Positions 8,357 through 17,244 of a stretch of 64,000 bases of DNA are shown one piece after another. The stretch's first letter is position 1. Each line of letters starts with the position of its first letter. The translations under genes were made by a program, and so were the position numbers. The stretch is from NCBI GenBank assembly GCA_030425925.1, contig JAUHZO010000010.1:115513-179512 (forward strand), given 5' to 3'. The notes under the pieces are model-generated. The model saw only the letters and a program-made list of their open reading frames with translations, ran no database searches and was not told the DNA's origin. This stretch comes from Alphaproteobacteria bacterium (GTDB lineage: Bacteria > Pseudomonadota > Alphaproteobacteria > Rhodobacterales > Rhodobacteraceae).

Positions 8357-9688
8357 TTACGCGTCGTCGAGCGCTTCCATCGCCTTTTCAAGCTCTTCCT
8401 TGGTCACTTCCTTCTCGGTGACCTGCGCCACGGTGGCGATGTGGTCGATCACCTTGTCCTCGAAGATCGGCGCGCGCATCTGCTGCTGCATCTGCGGGTT
8501 CTCGCGCACGAAGTCAAAGAACGCGCGTTCCTGGCCCGGATACTGCCGCGCCTGGTTCATCACCGCCTGGGTCATCTCGGCATCCGACACCTCGACCTCG
8601 GCCTTCTGGCCAAGCTCGGCCAGCAACAGGCCCAGACGCACCCGGCGCACGGCCAGTTTGGTGTGCTCTTCGGTGGCCTCGATCTCGGGGTGGTCGTGTC
8701 CCTGCACCTCGGGATTGTCCTCGTGCCACAGCTGGTGCGCGATCTGCTTGGCCTCGGCCTCCACCAGCGCCGGCGGCAGGTCGAAATCCACCATCTCGTC
8801 CAGCCGGTCGAGAATGGCGCGCTTCATCACCTGGCGCGCAGCCCCGGCATATTCCGCCTCGAGCCGCCCACGGATCTGTTCCTTGAGCGCATCAAGCGTC
8901 TCGGCCCCGAATTTCTGCGCCATCTCGTCATCGATCTGCGCCGCCACCGGGGCTTTCACCGCCTTGACGGTCACATCGAACACCGCCGCCTTGCCCGCCA
9001 GGTTTTCGGCACCGTACTCCGCGGGGAAGTTCACCTCGACGGCCTTTTCGTCACCGGCCTTCACGCCGACAAGCTGCTCTTCGAACCCGGGGATGAAGCT
9101 GCCCGACCCCAGCACCAGCGGATAATCCTCGGCCGCGCCGCCATCAAAGGCCTCGCCGTCGATCTTGCCGACAAAGTCGATCACCACCTGGTCGCCGTCC
9201 TGCGCCTCGGCGCCTTCGTCGCGGTCGTCAAAGCTCTGGGCGGTTTCGGCCAGCGAGGCCAGCGCCTCGTCCACAGAGCTTTCGTCGGCCTTGACCACCA
9301 GACGCTCGACCTCGATCACCGCCACGTCCACCTCGGGGATCGTTGGCAGCGCCTCGTATGTCATCTCGACATGCACGTCGTCGCCTTCCTTCCAGTCCTC
9401 GTTGGTCATCTTGACCTCGGGCTGGAGCGCCGGACGATCGCCGCTGTCCTCGAAATGCTTGTTCATGGCCCCGTCGATGGCTTCCTGCATCGACTCGCCC
9501 AGCAGACGCTGACCGAACTGCTTTTTCAGAAGCGGCATGGGCACCTTGCCCTTGCGAAAGCCCTTCATCTCGATCTCGGGCTGCGCCTCACGCAGTTTCT
9601 CGTTGACCTTCTCGTCAAGCTCGGCCGCCGTCACGGTGATGGCATAGCCGCGCTTGAGGCCCTCGTTCAGCGTCTCGGTGACCTGCAT
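8357..9688 (-). CDS. tig: Trigger factor, ribosome-associated chaperone
   Basis: Trigger factor binds L23 at the tunnel exit and protects nascent chains; it also has prolyl isomerase activity. The ATG at 9686-9688 follows AGAAGGACGCGAA and gives [19 protein letters not shown], the canonical start. The 443-residue protein has the ribosome-binding GFRKGKVP signature (43-50), an FKBP-type domain at about 155-245 ([35 protein letters not shown]), and the helical substrate-binding C-domain. It is monocistronic with its own terminator. Confidence 0.96.
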   Translation of the reverse strand: MQVTETLNEGLKRGYAITVTAAELDEKVNEKLREAQPEIEMKGFRKGKVPMPLLKKQFGQRLLGESMQEAIDGAMNKHFEDSGDRPALQPEVKMTNEDWKEGDDVHVEMTYEALPTIPEVDVAVIEVERLVVKADESSVDEALASLAETAQSFDDRDEGAEAQDGDQVVIDFVGKIDGEAFDGGAAEDYPLVLGSGSFIPGFEEQLVGVKAGDEKAVEVNFPAEYGAENLAGKAAVFDVTVKAVKAPVAAQIDDEMAQKFGAETLDALKEQIRGRLEAEYAGAARQVMKRAILDRLDEMVDFDLPPALVEAEAKQIAHQLWHEDNPEVQGHDHPEIEATEEHTKLAVRRVRLGLLLAELGQKAEVEVSDAEMTQAVMNQARQYPGQERAFFDFVRENPQMQQQMRAPIFEDKVIDHIATVAQVTEKEVTKEELEKAMEALDDA

Positions 9689-9872
9689 TTCGCGTCCTTC
9701 TCGGCTCGGGTCCGCGCAGTCTGGGCGGGCACCCCGGTTCAAAATCTGGGCTCTTCTAAGCACCGCCACGCGCTGGCGCAAGGCGATTTGTCGGTGCCTG
9801 CGCAGCGCGGCCCGCGACGGGTGTCACAAGACCGTTGATGGGAATCCGGCCGGGCCGCGTGGCGCGTGGCGC

Positions 9873-10838
9873 TCAGGCCTCGATCACCGCGTCGCCGTCG
9901 CCCTGCAGATCGGTGCGCAGGCCGGGCGCGCGGGCCGAGACGACCAGCCCGTCCACCTCGGCCCCCCGGTCGCGCCGCAGCACGGCCGCGGTCAGCGTGA
10001 CCGCGTCGAACCCGGCATCCCGCAGCAGGCCCGAGACATAGGCCGGGGCATGGGCAAAGCGGCGGCTTTCGCGCAACTCCACCGCCCGCGTGCCGCGCTC
10101 CACGGTAAAGGCCAGCAGGCCACCGGGCCGCAGCGCGCCGCGGCACCAGCCGATCACCTTTTCCAGCGCGCCGACATAGATGAAGACATCCGCCGCCACG
10201 ATCAGGTCATGGCTGCACGGGTCGGGCGGCAGCCGGGTGATGTCGCGCTTGTCCAGCTGGTCGTAAAGGCCCTTGTCGCGCGCCTCGCGCAGCATCGCGG
10301 CGGACAGGTCATAGCCCGTCAGCCAGTCGCATCGCGGGCGCAGCATCTCGCCGCACAGCCCGGTGCCACAGCCCAGATCCAGCGCCCGCGCCACACGGGT
10401 GCCCCCGGCCCTGTCCAGCGCCCGGGCCAGCTGCTCGGGCCCGCGATAGTCCAGACGGGTGCGCAGCGCGGTGTCGAACCGGGCGGCGTATTGGTCGAAC
10501 AGCCGCTCGACAAAGGCGGCGGGCATGGTTTCCAGCACCGGCACCTGCCGCGCCAGGTCGCATTTCAACGCCGCGCCGAACGGATCGGCGGGGTCTGCGG
10601 CCAGCGCCCTTTGCCAGGCGGAGACCGCGGCGCCGATGTCGCCGCCCTGTTCCAGCCATTCGCCCAGACGGTACCAGCCGGCCGCCCAGCCCGGCGCCAG
10701 GTCCAGCGCGCCCGACAGGACCTCGACCGCGCCGGCGACATCGCCCAGCAGCAACAGCGTTTCGGCAAAGGCCGCCCGACGTTCCGCCGCCGGCACGCCA
10801 GAGGGAAAGACGTCACCCTGCATCACTTTGTTGTCCAA
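9873..10838 (-). CDS. TPR-containing SAM-dependent methyltransferase
   Basis: Up to 321 residues. The first third forms tetratricopeptide-like helices (ETLLLLGDVAGAVEVLSGALDLAP, LGEWLEQGGDIGAAVSAWQRALAADP). A class I methyltransferase domain follows, with the SAM-binding ALDLGCGTGLCGEML at about residues 150-165, the acidic TGYDLSAAML and ADVFIYVGAL. The frame opens at a TTG (10838); GTG and ATG codons four and five codons later (ATG 10821-10823) are equally possible because no strong ribosome-binding site is visible. The substrate is unknown. The neighbours tig and tRNA-Leu give no functional hint. Confidence 0.8.
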   Translation of the reverse strand: MDNKVMQGDVFPSGVPAAERRAAFAETLLLLGDVAGAVEVLSGALDLAPGWAAGWYRLGEWLEQGGDIGAAVSAWQRALAADPADPFGAALKCDLARQVPVLETMPAAFVERLFDQYAARFDTALRTRLDYRGPEQLARALDRAGGTRVARALDLGCGTGLCGEMLRPRCDWLTGYDLSAAMLREARDKGLYDQLDKRDITRLPPDPCSHDLIVAADVFIYVGALEKVIGWCRGALRPGGLLAFTVERGTRAVELRESRRFAHAPAYVSGLLRDAGFDAVTLTAAVLRRDRGAEVDGLVVSARAPGLRTDLQGDGDAVIEA

Positions 10839-10965
10839 GGGGTCCGCTCATTTGCCCCGACGGGCCACGCGACGGACGACACGCTGCGCCCGGTGGCGCA
10901 TTGGCGACGATATAGGCGCGGGCCTGCACCTGCGTCAAGCGCCGCATCCGGGATGCGAACCGGGC

Positions 10966-11051
10966 TGGTACCCAAGGTCGGACTCGAACCGACATGACCG
11001 CAAGGCCGGGGGATTTTGAATCCCCTGCGTCTACCATTCCGCCACTTGGGC
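10966..11051 (-). tRNA. tRNA-Leu (CAA)
   Basis: An 86-nt class II tRNA. The acceptor is GCCCAAG paired with CTTGGGT (G1-U72 wobble), followed by A73 and an encoded CCA (10966-10968 on the plus strand as TGG). The anticodon stem GGGGA/TCCCC holds loop TTCAAAA, so the anticodon is CAA (reads UUG). The long variable arm is GGCCTTGCGGTC, and the T arm GTCGG-TTCGAGT-CCGAC is intact. Confidence 0.95.
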
Positions 11052-11243
11052 CCGGAGGGTTGTTTACACCCCGGCCGGGGCGGGGGCAAGCCGTGTCGGC
11101 GGCAGCGTCCCCGCCGGTGCCGCCAGGCCGCGTCCGCCCGGGGCAGCGTCCGGCGGGCACTGGTGCAGGCGGCACACATTTGCTAGCGGTGCCCGCAGCC
11201 GGGCCCGCAATGCCGCGCCCCATCCCTGCCCGAGACCTTGCCG

Positions 11244-11849
11244 ATGACATCCCAGGACATCCCCATTTCCGACCGTCTCGACCAGCTGGTCGCGCAGGCG
11301 CACTCTGACGCGGTCACGCTGGACTGGGTGCTGGCGCAGTTGAACGAGCGGGCCTTCGGCCTGTTCCTGCTGATCCTCGCCCTGCCCTGCTGCATTCCGT
11401 TTCTCTACGGCGTGCCGCAGGTCGTCGCGCTGCCGCTGATGTTCGTCTCGGTACAGATTCTGCTGGGACGGACGGTGCCCTGGCTGCCCGCCCGGCTGGG
11501 CGCACGAACGGTGGCGGCAAGCGCGCTGGCGGGTCTGGCGCGGCGCGCGGGGCCATGGCTGCGCCGGATCGAGGCGATCAGCCATCCAAGACTGGGCGCG
11601 CTGACCCGCGCGCCGCTGGACCGCCTCTTTGGCCTCGCGCTGGTGATCTTCAGCGCGTCGATCCTGGTGCCCCTGCCCGGCACCAACACCGTGCCCGGCT
11701 TTGCCGTGGTGCTGGTGGCCATGGGGTTCGTGCAGCGCGATGGCCTGCTGGTGGCCCTGGGCGCGCTGCTGGGCACCGCCTGGGTGGCGACGCTGGTGCT
11801 GGCCGGGGCCACGCTGGCCAGCCTGATCCGGACCTGGGTCGGCCTGTGA
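11244..11849 (+). CDS. ExoD-family membrane protein
   Basis: A protein of about 201 residues of the ExoD (exopolysaccharide synthesis D) family. It has the amphipathic N-terminal segment ISDRLDQLVAQAHSDAVTLDWVLAQLNERAFGLFLLILALPCCIP and several hydrophobic helices, including LPLPGTNTVPGFAVVLVAMGFVQRDG-like text at about 150-175. ExoD was described as needed for exopolysaccharide and alkaline tolerance in rhizobia; its biochemical role is unsettled. A TTG two codons upstream (11238) also opens the frame; I prefer the ATG at 11244. It lies upstream of dsbB with an 81-bp spacer, with no exopolysaccharide genes near. Confidence 0.8.
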   Translation: MTSQDIPISDRLDQLVAQAHSDAVTLDWVLAQLNERAFGLFLLILALPCCIPFLYGVPQVVALPLMFVSVQILLGRTVPWLPARLGARTVAASALAGLARRAGPWLRRIEAISHPRLGALTRAPLDRLFGLALVIFSASILVPLPGTNTVPGFAVVLVAMGFVQRDGLLVALGALLGTAWVATLVLAGATLASLIRTWVGL

Positions 11850-11930
11850 GGCGCGGCGCGTGACCGCCGCGCGCCTTGAACTCGGGGACCGCCCCGCCCT
11901 ATCTGCTACAAAGACCGCCCGGAGCGACAC

Positions 11931-12389
11931 ATGACCCGCACCCTGTTGATCCTTGCCGCCGCCGGCGGTTCGCTGGCCCTGCTGCTGGCCGCATTCGGCT
12001 TTCAGTATCTGGGCGAGATGCCGCCCTGCAAGCTGTGCATCTGGCAGCGCTACAGCCATGCCGGCGCCGTGCTGGCGGGCGGCGTGGCGCTGGCCACGGG
12101 TCTGGCGGCGCTGGCCTGGCTCGGCGCGCTGGCGGCGCTCTCCAGTGCCGGCCTGGGCCTCTATCACACCGGAGTCGAGCGCGGCTGGTGGGACGGCCCC
12201 AGTTCGTGCACCAGCGGCGATGTCTCGGGCCTCTCCGTCGACGACCTGATCGCCCGGATCGAAGCCGCCCCGCTGGTGCGCTGCGACGAGGTGCCGTGGG
12301 ACCTGCTGGGCCTGTCCATGGCCAGCTGGAACATGCTGGCCGCGCTGGCGCTGACGGGTCTTTGGGTCTGGGCGGCGCGGGCGCGCTGA
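11931..12389 (+). CDS. dsbB: Disulfide bond formation protein DsbB
   Basis: DsbB is an inner-membrane quinone reductase that re-oxidises periplasmic DsbA. The 152-residue protein has four hydrophobic helices. The first periplasmic loop has the CxxC pair Cys33/Cys36 (PPCKLCIWQR). The second loop carries the other redox pair, Cys93 (SSCTSG) and Cys118 (LVRCDE). No dsbA is next to it. It follows the ExoD-like gene on the same strand and is convergent with the Lrp-type regulator, whose stop lies 8 bases away. Confidence 0.92.
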   Translation: MTRTLLILAAAGGSLALLLAAFGFQYLGEMPPCKLCIWQRYSHAGAVLAGGVALATGLAALAWLGALAALSSAGLGLYHTGVERGWWDGPSSCTSGDVSGLSVDDLIARIEAAPLVRCDEVPWDLLGLSMASWNMLAALALTGLWVWAARAR

Positions 12390-12396
12390 GCCGCGC

Positions 12397-12822
12397 TCAG
12401 CCCGCCTTCCGGGTGGACAGCAGCAGCGAGGTCTCGGACAGCGCCACCCCCTCGAGTCGCCGGATGCGGCTGAGCACGTCGTCCAGCTGATCCAGCGTCC
12501 GGGTGCCCAGTTCCGCGATCAGGTCCCAGCGTCCGTTGGTGGCGTGCAGCGCGCGAATTTCGGGAAACCCCGACAATTGCCGCAGGATGCGGTCGGTGCC
12601 GCGGCCCTCGATCCCGATCATCATCAGCGCCCGCACCGGATCGCGGGCCAGGTCGGATTTCAGCACCACGGTAAAGCCCGCGATCTCGCCCGAGCGACGC
12701 AGCTTTTCGATCCGGCTGCGCACGGTGGTGCGCGACAGGCCCAGCTCGGCCGCCAGATCCGACAGCGCGGCGCGGGCGTCGCGGCGCAGCGCGGCCAGAA
12801 GGCGGTGGTCGGTGTCGTCCAT
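12397..12822 (-). CDS. Lrp/AsnC-family transcriptional regulator
   Basis: A 141-residue regulator with an N-terminal winged helix (MDDTDHRLLAALRRDARAAL, then LAAELGLSRTTVRSRIEKLRRSGEI, about 1-50) and a C-terminal RAM domain (ALMMIGIEGRGTDRILRQLSGFPEIRALHATNGRWDLIAEL). The ATG at 12820-12822 follows AGAGGAACTGACCAG; the frame stays open upstream but without family sequence. It is divergent from arginase and ocd with 118 bases between starts, so it most likely senses an amino acid such as arginine or ornithine and controls that catabolic unit. This is inferred from gene order. Confidence 0.88.
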   Translation of the reverse strand: MDDTDHRLLAALRRDARAALSDLAAELGLSRTTVRSRIEKLRRSGEIAGFTVVLKSDLARDPVRALMMIGIEGRGTDRILRQLSGFPEIRALHATNGRWDLIAELGTRTLDQLDDVLSRIRRLEGVALSETSLLLSTRKAG

Positions 12823-12858
12823 TCTGGTCAGTTCCTCTTGCCGTTTTGGCCAGTATCC

Positions 12859-12871
12859 GCCCGAAACGGGC
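12859..12871. promoter_or_regulatory. Palindrome in the Lrp-arginase divergent spacer
   Basis: GCCCG-AAA-CGGGC lies midway between the divergent starts of the Lrp-type gene and arginase. It may be an operator for the regulator; this is inferred from position and symmetry only. Confidence 0.3.
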
Positions 12872-12940
12872 ACTCTGTCCACTGGACCCCGGCGCGGATC
12901 GGAGGATTTCTGCGCCCACAGGTGACAGGGAGGACAGGCC

Positions 12941-13861
12941 ATGACACAGACGATTCTGCTGATCGGCGCACCGGTGGACAGCGGCAAGACGCGCAAGGGC
13001 TGCCTGATGGGCCCCGATGCCTACCGCACCGCGCGGCTTGCCGGCGCGCTGGCCGATCTGGGGCACGATGTGCGCGATCTGGGCACGCTTGGCCCGGACG
13101 ACACCGGCCTGCCCGAACGGGACGGGCTGCACCAGCTGCCGCGCACCGTGGGCTGGACCAGGGCCCTGTCGCGCGCGGCGCAGGCGGCGCTGGCCGATGG
13201 CGTGCCGGTGTTTCTGGGCGGCGATCATGCGCTGTCGCTGGGCAGCGTGCATGGCGCGGCCTGCGCCGCCGCCGCCCGCGGGCAGCCGCTCTTCGTGCTC
13301 TGGCTGGACGCGCACAGCGATTTCCACACGCCGCAGAGCAGCCAGAGCGGCCATCTGCACGGCACGCCGCTGGCCTATGTCACCGGCCGCACTGGGTTTG
13401 ACGATTTCCCCGACGTGCCGCACCCGGTGCCCGACGACCATGTCTGCCTGATCGGGCTGCGCTCGGTCGACACGGCCGAGCGTGCCGCCATCGAGCAGAC
13501 GGCCCTGACCCGCCACGACATGCGCGCCATCGACGAACACGGCATCGCCGCGCTGCTGCGCCCGTTTCTCGACCGGGTGGCGGCGGCGGGCGGGGCGTTG
13601 CATGTCTCGCTCGACGTGGATTTTCTCGACCCCTCGGTCGCCCCTGCGGTGGGCACCACGGTGCCCGGCGGGGCCACCGTGCGCGAGGCCCATCTGGTCA
13701 TGGAGATGATCCACGAATCCGGCCTCTTGCGCTCGATGGACCTGGTGGAGCTGAACCCCATGCTGGACGAACGCGGCCGCACCGCGCAGCTGATGGTGGA
13801 TCTGTGTGCCTCGGCCTTCGGACGTCGCGTGTTCGACCGCCCTACCCCCCGCCAGCTCTGA
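12941..13861 (+). CDS. rocF: Arginase
   Basis: Arginase hydrolyses L-arginine to ornithine and urea with a binuclear Mn centre. The 306-residue protein shows the metal ligands His96 (GGDHALSLG), Asp123/His125/Asp127 (LDAHSDFHT) and Asp225/Asp227 (SLDVDFLDP), plus the substrate-loop SGHLHGTPLAY and the ending VELNPMLDERGRTAQLMVDL. All key residues are present. The ATG follows GGGAGGACAGGCC. It is followed 61 bases later by ornithine cyclodeaminase, giving an arginine to proline route, and is probably controlled by the divergent Lrp-type regulator. Confidence 0.95.
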   Translation: MTQTILLIGAPVDSGKTRKGCLMGPDAYRTARLAGALADLGHDVRDLGTLGPDDTGLPERDGLHQLPRTVGWTRALSRAAQAALADGVPVFLGGDHALSLGSVHGAACAAAARGQPLFVLWLDAHSDFHTPQSSQSGHLHGTPLAYVTGRTGFDDFPDVPHPVPDDHVCLIGLRSVDTAERAAIEQTALTRHDMRAIDEHGIAALLRPFLDRVAAAGGALHVSLDVDFLDPSVAPAVGTTVPGGATVREAHLVMEMIHESGLLRSMDLVELNPMLDERGRTAQLMVDLCASAFGRRVFDRPTPRQL

Positions 13862-13922
13862 CCCTGCCGCGTAGGATGGGTGATCGCACCCATCCGGCCC
13901 GACCGCCCCGAAAGGACTGCCC

Positions 13923-14975
13923 ATGCTTCCCTCCGACAAGGCCCTCGTGCCGTTTCTGTCCGTCGACCACATGATGCAGCTGGTGCACCGGCTGGGGCTC
14001 GACACCGTCCTGACCGGCCTCGCCGCCGCCATCGAAGAGGATTTCCGCCGCTGGAACCGCTTTGACAAGACCGCGCGCGTCGCCGCCCATTCGCCCGTGG
14101 GGGTGATCGAGCTGATGCCCGCGGCGGACGAGGCGCATTACGCGTTCAAATATGTCAACGGCCATCCCGGCAATACAAGGGACGGTCTGCAGACCGTCAC
14201 CGCCTTTGGCGTGCTGGCGGACATGGCCACCGGTTACCCGCTGCTGCTGTCGGAAATGACCCTGCTGACCGCCCTGCGCACCGCGGCCATGTCGGCGGTG
14301 GCGACGCGGCACCTGGCCCCTGCGGGCGCGCATGTCCTGGCCATGATCGGCAATGGCGCGCAATCGGAATTCCAGTGCCGGGCGCTGCAGGCGCTGTGCG
14401 GGATCACCCATGTCCGGCTGTATGACACCGACGCCGCGGCCACCGCCAAATGCGCCGCCAACCTGGCGCAGAGCGGGCTGGTCATCAGCACCCACGGCAC
14501 ACCGGAGGCCGCCATCGAGGGGGCGCAGATCCTCACCACCTGCACCGCCGACAAACGCCAGGCCCGCGTGCTCACCGACAACATGGTCGGGAGCGGCGTG
14601 CACATCAACGCCATCGGCGGCGATTGCCCGGGCAAGACCGAACTGGCCGAAGGCCTGCTGCACCGCGCCGACATCTTTGTCGAATACCCGCCCCAGACCC
14701 GTGTCGAGGGCGAGATCCAGCAGCTGGCCGCCGACCACCCGGTGACCGAGCTCTGGCAGGTGATCGCGGGGACCGCGCCGGGCCGCCGTGACGACCGCCA
14801 GATCACCCTGTTCGACGGCGTGGGTTTTGCCATCGAGGATTTCAGCGCCCTGCGCTACGTGCACGACCAGGTGCGCGCCACCGGGCTGGGGCAGAAGCTG
14901 GACCTGCTGGCCGATCCGGACGATCCGCGCGACCTTTACGGCATGCTGCTGCGCGCTGCGCCGAATCCGGCGTGA
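13923..14975 (+). CDS. ocd: Ornithine cyclodeaminase
   Basis: Converts L-ornithine to L-proline and ammonia using bound NAD. The 350-residue protein matches the OCD/mu-crystallin family: substrate-binding AAHSPVGVIELMPAADEAHYAFKYVNGHPGN at about 55-85, LLLSEMTLLTALRTAA, the Rossmann motif around MIGNGAQSEFQ (about 140-150), and NAIGGDCPGKTEL with the catalytic Asp. It ends RDLYGMLL as in long bacterial OCDs. The ATG follows AAAGGACTGCCC. It is in an operon with arginase, which supplies ornithine. Confidence 0.95.
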   Translation: MLPSDKALVPFLSVDHMMQLVHRLGLDTVLTGLAAAIEEDFRRWNRFDKTARVAAHSPVGVIELMPAADEAHYAFKYVNGHPGNTRDGLQTVTAFGVLADMATGYPLLLSEMTLLTALRTAAMSAVATRHLAPAGAHVLAMIGNGAQSEFQCRALQALCGITHVRLYDTDAAATAKCAANLAQSGLVISTHGTPEAAIEGAQILTTCTADKRQARVLTDNMVGSGVHINAIGGDCPGKTELAEGLLHRADIFVEYPPQTRVEGEIQQLAADHPVTELWQVIAGTAPGRRDDRQITLFDGVGFAIEDFSALRYVHDQVRATGLGQKLDLLADPDDPRDLYGMLLRAAPNPA

Positions 14976-15022
14976 CAGCCCCGGGCGGCTCTGGCATGAG
15001 GGCGCGCAAAGGGAGCGCCGTC

Positions 15023-15166
15023 ATGACCAACCGTCTGGCCCTGATCCTGGGCTTCATCGTGCTTGCGCTGATCGCGGCGGACATCGTGCTGTTCGGCGGT
15101 GCCAACCTGCTGTTCCTGGCCCGCAAGCTCTTTGTCCTGCTGGACTGGCTGGCCTTCTGGCGCTGA
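15023..15166 (+). CDS. Small single-helix membrane protein upstream of gap
   Basis: A 47-residue peptide starting at ATG 15023 after GGGAGCGCCGTC. Nearly the whole N-terminal half is hydrophobic (LALILGFIVLALIAADIVLF), so one transmembrane helix is likely, followed by ANLLFLARKLFVLLDWLAFWR. It lies between ocd and gap on the same strand. I recognise no domain. Small hydrophobic genes like this occur next to gap in related bacteria as far as I recall, but no function is known to me. Confidence 0.6.
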   Translation: MTNRLALILGFIVLALIAADIVLFGGANLLFLARKLFVLLDWLAFWR

Positions 15167-15195
15167 GCCGCCGCCGCCCTGCCCCCCGTGAGCGG

Positions 15196-15245
15196 TTGAC
15201 TTTTTGGCGGGCCTGTGGTCTGAGCGCGATTGTTAGCGTTAACAA
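15196..15245 (+). promoter_or_regulatory. gap promoter region with LacI-type operator
   Basis: A perfect palindrome TTGTTAGCGTTAACAA (15230-15245; 6-bp arms, GCGT centre) lies 29 bases before the gap start. A -35-like TTGACT is at 15196-15201, so the palindrome would cover the transcription start. The sequence is close to the TGTTAGCGCTAACA type bound by LacI-family regulators. In Rhodobacter sphaeroides the LacI-family protein CceR controls central carbon genes including gap; that link is inference. Confidence 0.55.
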
Positions 15246-15274
15246 CGCACCACCAAGGCAAGGGGGATGCCATC

Positions 15275-16276
15275 ATGGCTCTGAAGGTTGCCATCAACGG
15301 GTTTGGCCGCATCGGGCGCAACGTGCTGCGCGCCATCGTCGAATCCGGCCGCACCGATCTGGACGTCGTCGCCATCAACGATCTGGGTCCGGTCGAGACC
15401 AATGCCCATCTGCTGCAATATGACAGCGTGCACGGCCGCTTTCCGGTCGAGGTCAGCTGGGGCGAGGACCATATCGACGCCGGCCGCGGCCCGATCCGCA
15501 CCACAGCGCTGCGCAACCCGGCCGACCTGCCCTGGGGCGATGTCGACCTGGTGATGGAATGCACCGGCGTCTTCACCTCGAAAGAGGCCTGCCAGGCGCA
15601 TCTGCAGAACGGCTCGCGCCGGGTGCTGATCTCGGCCCCGGGCAAGGATGCCGACAAGACCATCGTCTATGGCGTGAACCACGACCAGCTGAGCGCGGAC
15701 GACATCATCGTCTCGAACGCCTCGTGCACCACGAACTGCCTGGCGCCGGTGGCCAAGGTGCTGAACGACACCGTGGGCATCACCCGCGGGTTCATGACCA
15801 CGATCCATTCCTATACCGGCGACCAGCCGACGCTGGACACGCTGCACAAGGATCTTTACCGCGCCCGCGCCGCGGCGATGAGCATGATCCCCACCTCGAC
15901 CGGGGCCGCCAAGGCGGTGGGGCTGGTGCTGCCCGACCTGAACGGCAAGCTGGATGGCGTGGCGATCCGGGTGCCCACGCCGAATGTCTCGGTTGTGGAC
16001 CTGACCTTCGAGGCTTCGCGCGCCACAAGCGTGGACGAGATCAACGAGGCCGTCCGCACCGCCGCCCGCGGGCCGCTGAAGGGCGTGCTGGGCTATACCG
16101 ACCGCAAGCTGGTCTCGATGGACTTCAACCACGACCCGCATTCCTCTATCTTCCACACCGACCAGACCAAGGTGATGGAAGGCACGATGTGCCGCGTGCT
16201 GTCGTGGTATGACAACGAATGGGGCTTTTCGAACCGGATGGCGGACACGGCGGTGGCCATGGGCGCGCTTCTGTGA
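15275..16276 (+). CDS. gap: Glyceraldehyde-3-phosphate dehydrogenase
   Basis: Type I GAPDH of glycolysis/gluconeogenesis, cytosolic, 333 residues. The ATG at 15275 follows AAGGGGGATGCCATC and gives MALKVAINGFGRIGRNVLR. The NAD fold (7-15), AINDL (33-37), catalytic Cys151 in SNASCTTNCLAP, His178 in TTIHSYTGDQ, and the C-terminal WYDNEWGFSNRM are all intact. An upstream palindrome suggests carbon-source control. Its stop codon overlaps the GTG start of the sulfotransferase gene. Confidence 0.97.
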   Translation: MALKVAINGFGRIGRNVLRAIVESGRTDLDVVAINDLGPVETNAHLLQYDSVHGRFPVEVSWGEDHIDAGRGPIRTTALRNPADLPWGDVDLVMECTGVFTSKEACQAHLQNGSRRVLISAPGKDADKTIVYGVNHDQLSADDIIVSNASCTTNCLAPVAKVLNDTVGITRGFMTTIHSYTGDQPTLDTLHKDLYRARAAAMSMIPTSTGAAKAVGLVLPDLNGKLDGVAIRVPTPNVSVVDLTFEASRATSVDEINEAVRTAARGPLKGVLGYTDRKLVSMDFNHDPHSSIFHTDQTKVMEGTMCRVLSWYDNEWGFSNRMADTAVAMGALL

Positions 16277-17139
16277 CGCAAGGGGCGGGCCGTCTTGGCC
16301 CGCTGTTCCTTTCCGTCGGCGCGATGAAGGCGGGCACGACCTGGGCCTACCGCGCGTTGCGCCGGCACCCGGGCCTGGGGTTTGCCCATGCCAAGGAGCC
16401 GGGGTATTTCTACCACCTGTCGGTTGATCCCGGCTGGCTGAGCCTTGAGGCCCGGGCGCGCCGGGCGGCCGAGGTCTATCTGGTGCGTGGCCTGGCCCGC
16501 GCCCGGCCCGAGACCCTGCCCGACCGGATGACCTGGATCGCCCGCTACCTGCGCCCCGAACCGGTGGACGATGCCTGGTTCCTGTCGCTCTTCCCCGACG
16601 ATCCCGCGCTGCGCTGGCGGTGCGACTTCTCGAACCTGCATGCGCTCTTGCCCGAAGTGGCCTGGCGCGAGATCGCCGCGCGGGCCTCGGACCTGCGGGT
16701 GCTCTATACCCTGCGCGACCCGGTGCAGCGCTACTGGAGCCATGCGCGCTTTCAGTTGCAGCGCAGCGGCAAGCTGTCCCCCGGCGCGCAGCCCGATGCC
16801 GGGCAGATGGCGCACATGGCGCGCTGGGTGATAGACCAGGGCCATGGCGATTATGCCGGCGTGATTGCACGCCTGCGCCGGGCGCTGGGCCCCTCTGCGC
16901 TGCTGGTGCAGGTGCACGAAGAGCGCAGCGCCCGCCCCGAGGCCGCCCTGCGCGAGATCGAGACCTTTCTGGACCTGAGCCCCGCGCGTTATCCCAAGGC
17001 GCTGATGAACACCGAGGCGGGCGCGGCCAAACCGGTGCCCGAAGCGTTTGTCCGCCATGTCGCCGATCAGGTGTCACGCGATCTCGACGCGCTGGACGCG
17101 CTGGGGGTCTCGCCGCCCAAGGCCTGGACGCGTCTCTGA
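16273..17139 (+). CDS. Sulfotransferase-family protein
   Basis: A protein of about 288 residues. The PAPS-binding 5'-phosphosulfate loop FLSVGAMKAGTTWAYRAL lies at about 12-29 and the 3'-phosphate-binding segment VLYTLRDPVQRYWSHARFQ in the middle, the hallmarks of PAPS-dependent sulfotransferases. The GTG at 16273-16275 overlaps the gap stop (GTGA), so translational coupling is likely; the frame is open further upstream inside gap but without family sequence. The acceptor could be a carbohydrate, lipid or protein tyrosine. No PAPS-synthesis or polysaccharide genes adjoin it, so the role is unknown. Confidence 0.8.
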   Translation: MTQGAGRLGPLFLSVGAMKAGTTWAYRALRRHPGLGFAHAKEPGYFYHLSVDPGWLSLEARARRAAEVYLVRGLARARPETLPDRMTWIARYLRPEPVDDAWFLSLFPDDPALRWRCDFSNLHALLPEVAWREIAARASDLRVLYTLRDPVQRYWSHARFQLQRSGKLSPGAQPDAGQMAHMARWVIDQGHGDYAGVIARLRRALGPSALLVQVHEERSARPEAALREIETFLDLSPARYPKALMNTEAGAAKPVPEAFVRHVADQVSRDLDALDALGVSPPKAWTRL

Positions 17140-17244
17140 CCCCTGCATCCGGTGCAAGCCGGGTTTCCCTCCGCGGCAGTTGTGCTGCACCGCAGCATCG
17201 CCCATGTTTGCGGTAACGAAACCCGCTGTTCACAGGAGAGCCGC

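Noticed and set aside
12143..14068. Long minus-strand frame running through arginase and the Lrp gene region
   Set aside because: Antisense to arginase and dsbB, which have intact catalytic motifs on the plus strand.
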